Assembly: GCF_902830275.1 (NCBI RefSeq)
Contig: NZ_CADESW010000001.1
Coordinates: 682,001-746,000, forward strand
Source of the DNA: Burkholderia stagnalis
Lineage (GTDB): Bacteria > Pseudomonadota > Gammaproteobacteria > Burkholderiales > Burkholderiaceae
Reading direction: 5' to 3'
Length of the DNA: 64,000 nt
Shown: positions 16,569 through 25,656 of the stretch, one piece after another
How positions within the stretch are numbered: the first letter of the stretch is position 1
How the letters are laid out: each line of letters starts with the position of its first letter
Notes under the pieces: model-generated
What the model was told of the DNA's origin: nothing
Database searches by the model: none
What the model saw: only the letters and a program-made list of their open reading frames with translations
Translations under genes and position numbers: made by a program

Positions 16569-17384
16569 ATGAAACGAGAAGAAGACATGAAAACCGTGCG
16601 CAGCGCACATCCGGTCGACCCGGCCGTGCGCGAGCGCGTGCTCGCGGAACTCGACGATGTCGAACGACGCAACGACGTGAAGGTGCTGTTCGCGTGCGAA
16701 TCGGGCAGCCGCGGCTGGGGGTTTGCATCGCCGGACAGCGACTACGACGTGCGCTTCGTCTACGTGCACCGACGCGACTGGTATCTGCGCGTCGAGCCGC
16801 AACGCGACGTGATCGAGCGGCCGCTCGACGACGAGCTCGATGTGAGCGGCTGGGAACTGTGCAAGGCGCTGCAACTGCTGCATCGCTCGAACCCGACGCT
16901 GCTCGAATGGCTCGATTCGCCGGTCGTGTATCGCGAGGACGCGCTGCTGGCGTTGCGGCTCAGAGCGCTCGCCAACGCGTTCTTTTCACCGATGCGCGGG
17001 CGGCATCATTACCTGTCGATGGCGAAGAAGAACTTTCGCGGGTATCTGCAAGGCGAGACGGTACGCTACAAGAAGTACCTGTATGTGCTGCGGCCGCTGC
17101 TCGCGGTGCGCTGGATCGACATGGGGCTCGGGATGCCGCCGATGCGGTTCGCGGATCTCGTGGCGGGCACCGTGCACGAACCGGCGGTGCTCGCGGAGCT
17201 CGATGCATTGCTCGAGCTGAAGATGCGGGCGGGCGAAGGGGAGTATGGGCCGCGGCGGCCCGCTATCCACACGCTCGTCGAGTCGATGCTCGCCGATGCC
17301 GAGCATGATCGCGAATACAAGCGGCCGTGGGGGGATGTCGCCATGCTCGATGCGTTCATGCTGGATGCGCTCGAAGGCCGGTGA
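16569..17384 (+). CDS. RtcB-associated nucleotidyltransferase (RlaP-type)
   Basis: Predicted polymerase-beta-superfamily nucleotidyltransferase (271 residues), a family noted for linkage to RNA-ligase operons. The catalytic signature is visible: GSRG at 46-49 and the metal-binding pair in DYD at 58-60, within ESGSRGWGFASPDSDYDVRF. The remainder is helical and includes an ELCKALQLLHRSNPTLLEWL segment. It may add or restore nucleotides at damaged RNA ends before RtcB sealing; that is inference from fold and context. It begins 51 bp after rtcB and is the last gene before a strong terminator. Confidence 0.85.
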   Translation: MKREEDMKTVRSAHPVDPAVRERVLAELDDVERRNDVKVLFACESGSRGWGFASPDSDYDVRFVYVHRRDWYLRVEPQRDVIERPLDDELDVSGWELCKALQLLHRSNPTLLEWLDSPVVYREDALLALRLRALANAFFSPMRGRHHYLSMAKKNFRGYLQGETVRYKKYLYVLRPLLAVRWIDMGLGMPPMRFADLVAGTVHEPAVLAELDALLELKMRAGEGEYGPRRPAIHTLVESMLADAEHDREYKRPWGDVAMLDAFMLDALEGR

Positions 17385-17391
17385 TGCGTGA

Positions 17392-17427
17392 GCGGCGCGA
17401 TGCTTCAGGGCATCGCGCCGCTTTTTT
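17392..17427 (+). terminator. Intrinsic terminator of the RNA-repair operon
   Basis: A perfect 12-bp stem, GCGGCGCGATGC with GCATCGCGCCGC, encloses a six-base loop and is followed at once by six T residues. It starts eight bases after the nucleotidyltransferase stop. Confidence 0.93.
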
Positions 17428-17778
17428 GGTTCATCGCGGATTTCCGTCGAGGTCGCTTACCGACCCGTTGCTGCCGGTCGAGCGGTTGCACCAACGAGGT
17501 GCAGGCGTCAGCGCACAACGGTCACTTGTTCCGAAGATCCGAAAGCTTGTCCTCCTTTAGCGGATCGGTTGCAGCAACCGAGAGTCCGGCGTACCACGTG
17601 ACCGACCTGCCTCTAGCCCCGCATCCAGCACGACTTGAGACCCCAATGGCAGGCAATGGTCAGAGATCTCCGCGCACTTCACCGGTTCCCAGCGCGCTCC
17701 GCTGCCGGTTGGCTTCCGCCCAAAGCGCATCGCTGTCGTCATTGCGCAGCATCGATGTCGAAACATATCAATTTCCCG
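17428..17778. other. Lower-GC intergenic stretch without a recognisable gene
   Basis: About 350 bp of visibly lower GC than the flanking rtc genes. Short open frames exist on both strands but none has a ribosome binding site, family-like composition or a recognised domain. It marks the left edge of the lower-GC AraC/ketosynthase segment and may contain decayed foreign DNA. Confidence 0.4.
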
Positions 17779-18810
17779 TCACTCACCTTGACGGCTGCCC
17801 TTGCGATAGTCGGAAGGACTGCTGCCGGTCCAATGCTTGAATGCGCGGCAAAAGCCGGTGGCATCGGAAAAGCCGAGATCAAATGCCAGCACCGCCACGC
17901 TCGTATTTGAGTTTGTCAGCCGATGAACTGCAATATCCCGTCGCAGCCCGTCTTTCACCAGCTGGAAATGCGTGCCCTCCTCTGCAAACCGACGGTTGAG
18001 CGTGCGTACGGAGGTGTGCAATGCTTCTGCAAGATCCTGTATCGTCACCGCCCGCGCGATGTTCTGTTCAAGATATTCCCGCGTCTTGGCCACAATGGAG
18101 CCGTGATGAAATGCACTGAACGTCCAGTCTCCCGGAGCACGTTTCAGGAATGCCCATAGCTCGTGCTTCTCGCGTTTGAACGGTTCCGCGCAGTCCTGGT
18201 ACAAGAAATAAATACTCGTCACCCGTGTATCGAAATGCACTGCGCCAGGGAACAGGAACGCGTAGTCGTCCACATGCCTCGGCCTCGCGAAACTGAACTC
18301 GACACGGTGCAGGATGATCTCCCTGCCGAGCAACCATGAGGCTATGCCATGAACCAGCTTCATCATCAACTCATGTCCGAGTGGCGTGACCTGCGTGCAG
18401 GACATCCTTTCCACCAGAGCTAATCGCACCAGATTGTTCTTCGTAGAAATCAGCAGCCGGTAGTCATCGAGCAGCAGATTCCAGAAGCGCACAAATCGAT
18501 TGAACGCGACCAGCACGGTAGGCGCGTCCAGCAAGCTGAGCATGAGGTACTTTAACGTGCCGCCCCGGATTGGCCTGGACCAAAGTCCCAGCATCTCGTC
18601 ATCGAGTCTCGCCGCAACCGCCCGGTACAACGCGACATATTGCTCGCGTGTCATTCGTGCATCAGGCTGATCGAGCAGGGACCGGGGGATGGCGGCGCTT
18701 GCGAGTGCCTTCGCCGCCACGTCTTCTCCGTGACGGGTGCGAATGACGCGCAGCATCCCGTGCAAGAAGTGAGCGGAAAGCGTGAGCGGGCTTTGGCGGG
18801 ACAGGTTCAT
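17779..18810 (-). CDS. AraC-family regulator with arabinose-binding-like N-terminal domain (OruR type)
   Basis: Transcription factor of about 343 residues. The N-terminal two thirds (ending near residue 225) resembles the AraC subgroup with an OruR/Arabinose_bd sensor (ARLDDEMLGLWSRPIRGGTL at about 70-90). The C-terminal domain carries two helix-turn-helices, IQDLAEALHTSVRTLNRRF and SVAVLAFDLGFSDATGFCRA, ending with a WTGSSPSDYRK motif. ATG at 18810 is preferred over 18831 because the family-like sequence starts at MNLSRQSPLTLSAH. It diverges from a FabF-like gene across an intergenic region with matching dyads, and is the probable regulator of that gene. GC is lower than in neighbouring genes. 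Confidence 0.85.
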   Translation of the reverse strand: MNLSRQSPLTLSAHFLHGMLRVIRTRHGEDVAAKALASAAIPRSLLDQPDARMTREQYVALYRAVAARLDDEMLGLWSRPIRGGTLKYLMLSLLDAPTVLVAFNRFVRFWNLLLDDYRLLISTKNNLVRLALVERMSCTQVTPLGHELMMKLVHGIASWLLGREIILHRVEFSFARPRHVDDYAFLFPGAVHFDTRVTSIYFLYQDCAEPFKREKHELWAFLKRAPGDWTFSAFHHGSIVAKTREYLEQNIARAVTIQDLAEALHTSVRTLNRRFAEEGTHFQLVKDGLRRDIAVHRLTNSNTSVAVLAFDLGFSDATGFCRAFKHWTGSSPSDYRKGSRQGE

Positions 18811-18842
18811 GGTCCGCGCATTATGGCGCACTTCGCATATCG

Positions 18843-18946
18843 ATTGGCGCGATGCGCCAATTTTTTGCTTCCAGTCTACCTATACTGCACGCGAGTTCCG
18901 GAATTCCTCAAGCCCCCTGTAATTGCCAGATGGCGCATTGTGCCAA
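18843..18946. promoter_or_regulatory. Paired dyads between the AraC and ketosynthase genes
   Basis: Two related palindromes lie 88 bp apart in the divergent intergenic region: ATTGGCGCGATGCGCCAAT at 18843-18861 and TGGCGCATTGTGCCAAT at 18931-18947. The first is a perfect 8-bp dyad and the second an imperfect version of the same sequence. They are good candidates for regulator operators. The first is followed by a T run, so it could also stop leftward-entering transcription. Confidence 0.5.
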
Positions 18947-18989
18947 TAACTGGCTGCATTTCTTCGTCTATCGAAATAGGAGTTTTGGT

Positions 18990-20258
18990 TTGAATTCGAG
19001 ACGCATTGTCGTGACCGGAATGGGTATCGTGTCGCCGTTGGGATGTGAGATTGAATCCGTATGGAGCCGTCTCTTGAAGGGTCATTCAGGCTTGGCCGGT
19101 TTGCCTGACGACATCACGGAAGGCATCGCAACAAAGGTCGGGGGCGTCGTGCCCATGTTGACGTCCGGCTGCCCGTGGGGATTCGATCCGGGCCTCGCAG
19201 TTGAACCCAAGGACCAGAAGAAGATGGACCGCTTCAGTCTGTTTGCGCTGAGCGCGGCGCAAGAGGCATTGAAGGACGCCGGATGGCAACCTGAGACTGA
19301 AGGCGCTCGTCAAAGGACGGCAACCATTGTGGCATCTGGCGTAGGCGGGTTCGGGGCGATCGTGGAAGCGGTCAGGATCACGGATAACCGCGGGCCGAGG
19401 CGCCTGTCTCCTTTCACCGTTCCCAGTTTCCTGGCCAATATGGCAGCTGGCCACATCTCCATCCGCCACGGCTTCAGTGGTCCCCTCGGCGCGCCGGTGA
19501 CGGCCTGTGCCGCGAGCGCACAGGCCATCGGCGACGCTGCGCGCCTCATTCGTGCCGGTGAAGCCGATATTGCGGTGTGTGGCGGAGCCGAGGCCTGCAT
19601 CGATCGCGTCAGCCTGGGGTCATTCGCCGCTGCGAGAACCATGTCCACGGGCTTTAATGACCGTCCAACGCAGGCATCCCGCCCGTTCGATGCTGGACGA
19701 GATGGCTTTGTCATGGGAGAAGGTGCCGGCATGCTCGTTATCGAAGACCTTGAGCACGCATTGCGGCGCGGCGCCACTCCGATTGCAGAAGTGCTCGGTT
19801 ATGGCACCAGCGCCGACGCACACCATATGACGTCGCCGCCCGAAGACGGCGCCGGCGGAAAGCGAGCGATGGAACTGGCAATCCGGCAGGCGAATCTCGA
19901 ACCCGGGCTGATCGGGCATTTGAACGCCCATGCGACGTCCACGCCGGTCGGCGACATCAGTGAACTGGCTGCCATCAAGGCGATATTCGGGACGGGTCGA
20001 GGTCCGGCCGTATCAGCCACCAAGTCCTCGACGGGACACTTGCTCGGGGCGGCGGGCGGTGTGGAGGCGATTTTCACCGTGCTTGCTCTGCGCGATCAGC
20101 TTGCGCCGCCCACGCTGAACTTGACAGAGCCCGATTCGGCCGCGGAAGGCATCGACATTGTCAGCGGTACGGCCCGCAAGATATCGACGGAATATGCGAT
20201 CTCCAATGGCTTTGGTTTTGGGGGCGTCAATGCCAGCTTGGTATTCGGCCGACTTTGA
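18990..20258 (+). CDS. Beta-ketoacyl-ACP synthase II (FabF-like), accessory copy
   Basis: Condensing enzyme adding malonyl-ACP units to acyl chains. The 422-residue protein has all three catalytic residues in context: the cysteine in VTACAASAQAI, and the histidines in HATSTPVGD and KSSTGHLLGAAGG (with the conserved lysine). It starts with TTG at 18990, seven bases after TAGGAG, reading LNSRRIVVTGMGIVSPLG; the longer upstream frame runs through the promoter region. No acyl carrier protein or other fatty-acid gene is adjacent, so it is an accessory paralogue, perhaps making a special lipid. Codon usage is less GC-biased than in the flanks, suggesting transfer together with its AraC regulator. 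Confidence 0.88.
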   Translation: MNSRRIVVTGMGIVSPLGCEIESVWSRLLKGHSGLAGLPDDITEGIATKVGGVVPMLTSGCPWGFDPGLAVEPKDQKKMDRFSLFALSAAQEALKDAGWQPETEGARQRTATIVASGVGGFGAIVEAVRITDNRGPRRLSPFTVPSFLANMAAGHISIRHGFSGPLGAPVTACAASAQAIGDAARLIRAGEADIAVCGGAEACIDRVSLGSFAAARTMSTGFNDRPTQASRPFDAGRDGFVMGEGAGMLVIEDLEHALRRGATPIAEVLGYGTSADAHHMTSPPEDGAGGKRAMELAIRQANLEPGLIGHLNAHATSTPVGDISELAAIKAIFGTGRGPAVSATKSSTGHLLGAAGGVEAIFTVLALRDQLAPPTLNLTEPDSAAEGIDIVSGTARKISTEYAISNGFGFGGVNASLVFGRL

Positions 20259-20925
20259 TCGTGGCTGCGAGCTAAAGGAAGAGCTCGATCGCAGGCCATG
20301 GCGCCATTGGCCGATTCAGAATAGGTATATCGCCTGACCGTACACGCTCGCCGATGAAATCTGATGCCACTTGGTCTCATTTCCAATCAAGGGCAATGCG
20401 AAGTAAGTTGATGATTTTTCCGGAGGCCAATGTCTGCGCGAGCCTGCTATGTTGGAAGACTCGGCTGCGAGGAGAAGAGATCAGCCTGGCGCAAGGGAGT
20501 CCTCTTATCCTTGACGATGCTCGAACGGCGTGGTGGGTAAACGTTGGCTATCTCCGATCACGTTGCGAGCGTTACCGTCGGGAGATGGTCCGTTGTCTGG
20601 GCGAGAGCCGACGCCCGAATGCCCGTCTGAGAGTTCGATCGGGCGGCCGTTCATGGCCGATCGCCGATGCTCTCCCCCCCACGTTCGCCGGTAATCCACA
20701 ACGAACTTTTTTGGTCGCAGTACGTCTCCCGTGCACCTCGGCGGCCTGTTCACCTCGGCGCCACAACGCTCGCCGAAGGCCGCAGTTCGACCGACACCAA
20801 TACGGGCATCCCCTCGTACACCTGACACGCAACGCGCGCTGACGTTACATTGCGGATCGCCAGTCCAATGGCAAACTGCCCGCTTCACCGACCGCGCAAA
20901 CAACAACATCGAGAGAAATCGCTAC
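20259..20925. other. Intergenic region, apparently non-coding
   Basis: About 670 bp between the ketosynthase and a secreted-protein gene. Open frames are present on both strands (for example 20354-20842 plus, 20505-20909 minus) but show no start signals, family motifs or consistent coding composition. The minus-strand frame contains stretches such as GGRASAIGHERPPDRTLRR, of a kind I associate with dispersed non-coding sequence in Burkholderia genomes; that memory could not be checked. The promoter of the next gene must lie at its right end. Confidence 0.4.
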
Positions 20926-22233
20926 ATGCACCACCCGGCATCCGACCAATCGCCGCCAAGATCGGCATCTTTCCGCCTCAACCGCTGGCGCACCATCCTG
21001 TCCCGCGCCATCGCGGCCACGTGCGCCCTCACCGGCCTGCATGCGGCCGCGGCGGCCTCCGCAACGCCGCAACCCGCCGACACCGTCGAACTTCCGTTCT
21101 GGATCCGCGAGTGGTCCGGCACGGTCGGCACGAAGCGCGTCGAGGTGGCGTTGACGCGCACCGGCGACGCCGTGTCCGGCACGTACTGCTATCTGCCGTG
21201 CACGCTCGACAAGCGCAATCGCCTGACGCTCGAAGGCAAATTCGACGCGCGGCGCGCCCAGCTGGCCGAGCGCGACATCGGCGCACGTTCGAATCCCGAT
21301 CGCGCCACCGGCAGCTGGGACATGAGCGCGCTCGATGAAACAGCTGCCGGCACCTGGCACTCTCCCGACGGCAAGCGAATGCTTCCTGTCGCGCTATCTC
21401 AAACGCGTACCGGCAAGCCGTTTCCATACGAGATCCGGCTCGTCGCGCACGGCGTGCCCAGCGACGGCCGCTGTAGCGATTCCGCAAGCGTCTCGGCCAT
21501 CCGCCTGTACGACAAGGGCCGGCTCGTGCAAACGCTGGCGACTGCTTCCGTCGGCCCATGCGGCCTGTTCACGCCGGAGATCGTCGACGCGAATTTCGAT
21601 GGCTGGCCCGACCTGATGCTTGCGCAGTCGTTGGGCGCCAGCCCGAACATTCCGTACCAGACCTGGCTCTTCGATCCGAAGACGCGGCGCTTCGTCGACG
21701 CGCCGCCGAAGCTGCAGGACATCACGTCGCCGGGCTACGACCCGGTGCACCGGATCATCTGGACGAGCTGGCGGGCGAGCTGCTGCGACCACGGCGTCAC
21801 GACCTACCGGTGGCAAGGCAACGACGTGACGGAGATCGACACGCAAAGCAGCCATATCCTGCCCGTTCTCGACGGCGATACGCGCCGCTACTGCTACGTC
21901 ATTCCCGAGTACGGCGACGGCTACATCGACTATCCGCAACGCATCGAACAGACCGCCACCGGGTTGAAGTCGACGATCCGCGATCTCAAGGGATGCGACA
22001 TCGGCGAACCATCCTTTCTGGCGCGCACGCATGTCGATATCTGGAAGCCCGGTGCGGCGGGCCATGCACCCACGATCGTGCGCACCGAGGCAGTCAAGTG
22101 GAAGCGCACACAGACCGCTGGCGGGCCGCGCTTCTGTCCCGAAGTGCCCTTCTACGACCGTGGGCGGATTCGCCGGATCGTGCTGCGTGACGACCAGGAA
22201 CAATGCAGCGAGACGGACCCGGGGCGACCATGA
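20926..22233 (+). CDS. Secreted protein of unknown function, possibly XAC2610-like
   Basis: A 435-residue exported protein. After an arginine-rich N-terminus there is a hydrophobic signal segment (AIAATCALTGLHAAAAASA, about residues 29-47). The mature part is beta-rich with several cysteine pairs (YCYLPC, SCCDH, CYVIPEYGDG). A central VDANFDGWPDLMLAQSLGAS stretch resembles the D-x-N-x-D-G calcium loops of VCBS/FG-GAP or XAC2610-related proteins, some of which inhibit secreted toxins. That relation is tentative. GAGAGA precedes the ATG. No partner gene is obvious; the O-methyltransferase converges on it. Confidence 0.6.
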   Translation: MHHPASDQSPPRSASFRLNRWRTILSRAIAATCALTGLHAAAAASATPQPADTVELPFWIREWSGTVGTKRVEVALTRTGDAVSGTYCYLPCTLDKRNRLTLEGKFDARRAQLAERDIGARSNPDRATGSWDMSALDETAAGTWHSPDGKRMLPVALSQTRTGKPFPYEIRLVAHGVPSDGRCSDSASVSAIRLYDKGRLVQTLATASVGPCGLFTPEIVDANFDGWPDLMLAQSLGASPNIPYQTWLFDPKTRRFVDAPPKLQDITSPGYDPVHRIIWTSWRASCCDHGVTTYRWQGNDVTEIDTQSSHILPVLDGDTRRYCYVIPEYGDGYIDYPQRIEQTATGLKSTIRDLKGCDIGEPSFLARTHVDIWKPGAAGHAPTIVRTEAVKWKRTQTAGGPRFCPEVPFYDRGRIRRIVLRDDQEQCSETDPGRP

Positions 22234-22260
22234 CCGGTGGGCGCGCCCGACGCCCGCTCA

Positions 22261-22929
22261 CTACTCCCCGACGATCGAAATCGCGAACCCGTCCCACCCT
22301 TTCAGCCCGACGGTCTGCACGGCCGTCGTCGTGAGGCGCGGTTGCGCCGCGGTGAACCTGAACCCTTCGCGCACGCCGGCGACGTCCGGATCGTGGTTGT
22401 CCGGATCCGCCACGCGCCCCTGCCGCACGACGTTGTCGACGACGATCACCGTGCCCGGGCGCGACAGCTTCAGCGCCGCGTCCAGATACACCGCGTTGTT
22501 TTCCTTGTCCGCGTCGATGAAGATGAAGTCGAACGGCTCCGCGCCCGCTTCGACGAGCTGCGCGAGACTGTCCTTCGCGCTGCCGACGACGACCGACACG
22601 ACCTCCGCGAACCCGGCGCGCGCGATGTTCTGCGTCGCGACCTTCGCGTGCTCGGGGTTCAGCTCCAGCGTCACGAGCCTTCCGCCCGGCGGCAGCGCAC
22701 GCGCGAGCCAGATCGTGCTGTAGCCGCCAAGCGTGCCGACTTCGAGAATCCGCCGCGCGCCGCGAATCGTCGCGAGCAGCTGCAGCAGCTTGCCCTGGTT
22801 CGGCGCGACGTTGATCGCCGGCAGCCCGGCCGCGTCGCTTGCGGCCAGCGCGGCATCGAGCGCGTCGTCCGACGGCACGAGCGTCGCGGAGAAATACGCG
22901 TCCATCTGCGTCCACAGATCCTGATTCAT
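22261..22929 (-). CDS. SAM-dependent O-methyltransferase (class I, catechol OMT-like)
   Basis: Methyltransferase of 222 residues related to the caffeoyl-CoA/catechol O-methyltransferase group. Visible are the SAM-binding ILEVGTLGGYSTIWLARALP (about 63-82), the acidic TLELNPEHAK, the metal-binding FIFIDADKENN and VVDNVVRQGRVAD. The start at 22929 has AAGGAAGG just upstream; the ORF extends 20 codons further without a signal. Substrate is unknown. It diverges from metY. Confidence 0.88.
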   Translation of the reverse strand: MNQDLWTQMDAYFSATLVPSDDALDAALAASDAAGLPAINVAPNQGKLLQLLATIRGARRILEVGTLGGYSTIWLARALPPGGRLVTLELNPEHAKVATQNIARAGFAEVVSVVVGSAKDSLAQLVEAGAEPFDFIFIDADKENNAVYLDAALKLSRPGTVIVVDNVVRQGRVADPDNHDPDVAGVREGFRFTAAQPRLTTTAVQTVGLKGWDGFAISIVGE

Positions 22930-23085
22930 CGCGCACCTTCCTTTCGTCTGAGGAAAAAGGCATTCTATGCCGCGCGCGCCGACACGCAACGAATATGCAA
23001 CGAACCAATCGTTCTAAGGTCCGCACCCGGCCGCTCCTATAATCGGCCGGACCTCGAACCATCACAACAACAGACGGAGCACACC

Positions 23086-24378
23086 ATGACCGAACGGGCC
23101 TCTTCCTGGCGCCTCGAAACCATCGCCGTGCACGGCGGCTATCGCCCGGACCCGACCACGCGCGCGGCCGCGGTGCCGATCTACCAGACCGTCGCCTACG
23201 CGTTCGACGACACGCAGCACGGCGCCGACCTGTTCGACCTGAAGGTGCAGGGCAACATCTACACGCGGATCATGAACCCGACGACGGACGTGCTCGAGCA
23301 GCGCATCGCCGCGCTCGAGGGCGGCGTCGGCGCGCTGGCGCTCGCGTCGGGCCAGTCGGCCGTCACCAACGCGATCCTGACGATCGCCGAAGCCGGCGAC
23401 AACATCGTGTCGGCGAGCACGCTGTACGGCGGCACCTACAACCTGCTCGCGCACACGCTGCCGCAATACGGGATCACGACGCGCTTCGCCGATCCGCGCG
23501 AGCCGGCGTCGTTCGCGCCGCTGATCGACGCGCGCACGAAGGCGATCTTCGCGGAATCGGTCGGCAATCCGCTCGGCAACGTAACCGACATCGCGGCGCT
23601 CGCCGACATCGCGCATCGGCACGGCATCCCGCTGATCGTCGACAACACCGTGCCGTCGCCATACCTGCTGCGACCGTTCGAGCACGGCGCGGACATCGTC
23701 GTGCATTCGCTGACGAAGTATCTCGGCGGGCACGGCACGAGCCTCGGCGGCGCGATCGTCGATTCCGGCAAGTTCCCGTGGGCCGAGCATGCGGATCGCT
23801 TCAAGCGGCTCAACGAACCGGACGTCAGCTATCACGGCGTCGTCTACACCGAAGCATTCGGCCCGGCCGCGTATATCGGCCGCGCGCGCGTGGTGCCGCT
23901 GCGCAACATGGGCGCGGCGATCTCGCCGTTCAACGCGTTCCAGATCCTGCAGGGCATCGAGACGCTCGCGCTGCGCGTCGAGCGCATCAGCGACAACGCG
24001 CTGAAGATCGCGCAGCACCTCGCGCGTCACGAGCAGGTCGAGTGGGTGAATTACGCGGGGCTGCCCGATCATCCGGATCATGCGCTGGTCGCGCGCTACC
24101 TGTCCGGCCGCGCGCCGGGGATCCTGACCTTCGGCGTGCGCGGCGGCCGCGCGGCCGGCGCGAAGTTCCAGGATGCGCTGAAGCTGTTCACGCGGCTCGT
24201 CAACATCGGCGACACGAAATCGCTCGCGACGCATCCGGCGTCGACCACGCATCGGCAGCTGTCGCCGGCGGAACTCGCGAAGGCGGGCGTGAAGGAAGAA
24301 ACCGTGCGGCTGTCGATCGGGATCGAGCATATCGACGACCTGATCGCGGATCTCGGCCAGGCGCTCGCGCAGCTTTGA
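23086..24378 (+). CDS. metY: O-acetylhomoserine sulfhydrylase (Cys/Met metabolism PLP enzyme)
   Basis: PLP enzyme forming homocysteine from O-acetylhomoserine and sulfide in methionine synthesis. Length (430 residues) and motifs fit MetY: AVPIYQTVAYAFDDTQHGAD, YTRIMNPTTDVLEQRIAALE, SGQSAVTNAIL, STLYGGTYNLL, the PLP-binding lysine in VVHSLTKYLGGHGTSLGG and the C-terminal GDTKSLATHPASTTHRQL. It starts at 23086 after CGGAG and is monocistronic, converging with the phosphotransferase gene. Confidence 0.92.
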   Translation: MTERASSWRLETIAVHGGYRPDPTTRAAAVPIYQTVAYAFDDTQHGADLFDLKVQGNIYTRIMNPTTDVLEQRIAALEGGVGALALASGQSAVTNAILTIAEAGDNIVSASTLYGGTYNLLAHTLPQYGITTRFADPREPASFAPLIDARTKAIFAESVGNPLGNVTDIAALADIAHRHGIPLIVDNTVPSPYLLRPFEHGADIVVHSLTKYLGGHGTSLGGAIVDSGKFPWAEHADRFKRLNEPDVSYHGVVYTEAFGPAAYIGRARVVPLRNMGAAISPFNAFQILQGIETLALRVERISDNALKIAQHLARHEQVEWVNYAGLPDHPDHALVARYLSGRAPGILTFGVRGGRAAGAKFQDALKLFTRLVNIGDTKSLATHPASTTHRQLSPAELAKAGVKEETVRLSIGIEHIDDLIADLGQALAQL

Positions 24379-24429
24379 CGACGCAGGCGTGCGCCGGCGG
24401 CGGGCAGCGCGCCGCCGCTCGCGCGCGGC

Positions 24430-25632
24430 TTATGCCCGCGCGTTGCGCGCCCGCCGGCGATTCGCCAGCCACGCGAGCAACTGCCGCCCGTCCTGCTCGC
24501 CGAACCAGCGCGCATGCCCGATCAGGTAGCCGTCGTACGCGACATCGACCGTCTCCGGCGAGCCGACGATGCCGTCGAAATACGCGACCTCCGACAACGC
24601 GAACTCGGTGTGCACGATCGGCAGCAGCGCCACCAATGCCGCGTACGCGTCATCGCTGAGCGGCGTGATCGATTCGTAACCGTCGAGCAGCGCATCGATC
24701 TGCGCGTACTCGATCCGGCGCGCATCCGCCGGCGCCATCCAGTCGATTGCATTGCGCTCGATCGCGACCGCGATGTCGTACACCGCGCAGGTGCGGTCCG
24801 ACAGCCCGAAATCGAGCACCGTGCGCACCTGCGCGCCGGGCTCGCCATGGCTCCACAGCAGATTCGACGCATGCCAGTCGCCATGCGTCCACAGCGGCGG
24901 CAGCGCGGGCAGCAGCGGTGCGAAGCGCGCGTGGTACGGGCCGATCGCGGCCGCGATGTCGTCGCGCCAGTTGCGCGCGGCCAGCGCGCGCGCCAGCAGC
25001 GGCTGCGCGTCGACCCAGCGTTCGAGCGCGCCGGGCAGATCGTCCGACGACAGCACCCTGAAGCTCGACAGCAGCAGCCGCACCGGCCGCGCCGGCGCGT
25101 CGAATCCGGCCGCCGCGCGATGCAGCCGCGCGAGCGCGCCGCCGGCCTCGTATGCATGCGACACATGCATGAACGGCTTCCACGACATCACGCCGCGATA
25201 CGCGTCGACGCCCGGCGCGACCGCATGCACTTCGTAGGTCCAGTCGCCGAGCGTCACGGCCGTCGCGCCGTCGCGGTCCGCCAGGATGTCGGGCACCGGA
25301 ATGCCGTGCCCGCGCAGGTGCGCGATGAACCGATGCTCTTCCTCGAGGCCCGCGACGTCGCGGATCCGCACGTGGTGGCGTTTCACGAACAGCGCGCGGC
25401 CGCTGGAGGTATGCACCAGCACCGCCGCCGAAAACGGCCGCGGGCTGTGCCACGCGAGCCGCGCCGGCGCGCCGGCGCCGTCGATCCGCGCGAGGATCGC
25501 GGCGGCCTCGTCGCGCGTGATCAGCGGCCAGTCGCGTTCGGCCTGCTCGCCGTCGACGCCGAACTGCGGCGGCGCGACCGCGTCGGCCGCGGCATGGGCC
25601 GCCAGCGCGGTCGGCTCGGTCGGATTGGACAT
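24430..25632 (-). CDS. APH-family phosphotransferase (small-molecule kinase)
   Basis: Aminoglycoside-phosphotransferase-fold kinase of about 400 residues. The catalytic loop reads WTHGDWHASNLLW (HGDxHxxN) and the metal-binding aspartate is in TVLDFGLSD; the N-lobe lysine is in RALFVKRHHVR. The group includes choline, homoserine and thiamine kinases. Its neighbours, a PnuC transporter and a TonB receptor, suggest it phosphorylates an imported vitamin-like compound. ATG at 25632 is preferred over 25641, since GGAGG is ten bases from it but abuts the earlier ATG. It lies 24 bp after pnuC. Confidence 0.75.
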   Translation of the reverse strand: MSNPTEPTALAAHAAADAVAPPQFGVDGEQAERDWPLITRDEAAAILARIDGAGAPARLAWHSPRPFSAAVLVHTSSGRALFVKRHHVRIRDVAGLEEEHRFIAHLRGHGIPVPDILADRDGATAVTLGDWTYEVHAVAPGVDAYRGVMSWKPFMHVSHAYEAGGALARLHRAAAGFDAPARPVRLLLSSFRVLSSDDLPGALERWVDAQPLLARALAARNWRDDIAAAIGPYHARFAPLLPALPPLWTHGDWHASNLLWSHGEPGAQVRTVLDFGLSDRTCAVYDIAVAIERNAIDWMAPADARRIEYAQIDALLDGYESITPLSDDAYAALVALLPIVHTEFALSEVAYFDGIVGSPETVDVAYDGYLIGHARWFGEQDGRQLLAWLANRRRARNARA

Positions 25633-25656
25633 CGGCGACATTCCTCCGGAAACGAA

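Noticed and set aside
17557..17766. Small minus-strand gene downstream of the AraC gene
   Set aside because: No start signal or recognisable protein pattern, although transposase remnants were considered.
20505..20909. Hypothetical gene on the minus strand between the ketosynthase and secreted-protein genes
   Set aside because: No ribosome binding site, no domain, and composition unlike real genes here; treated as non-coding.
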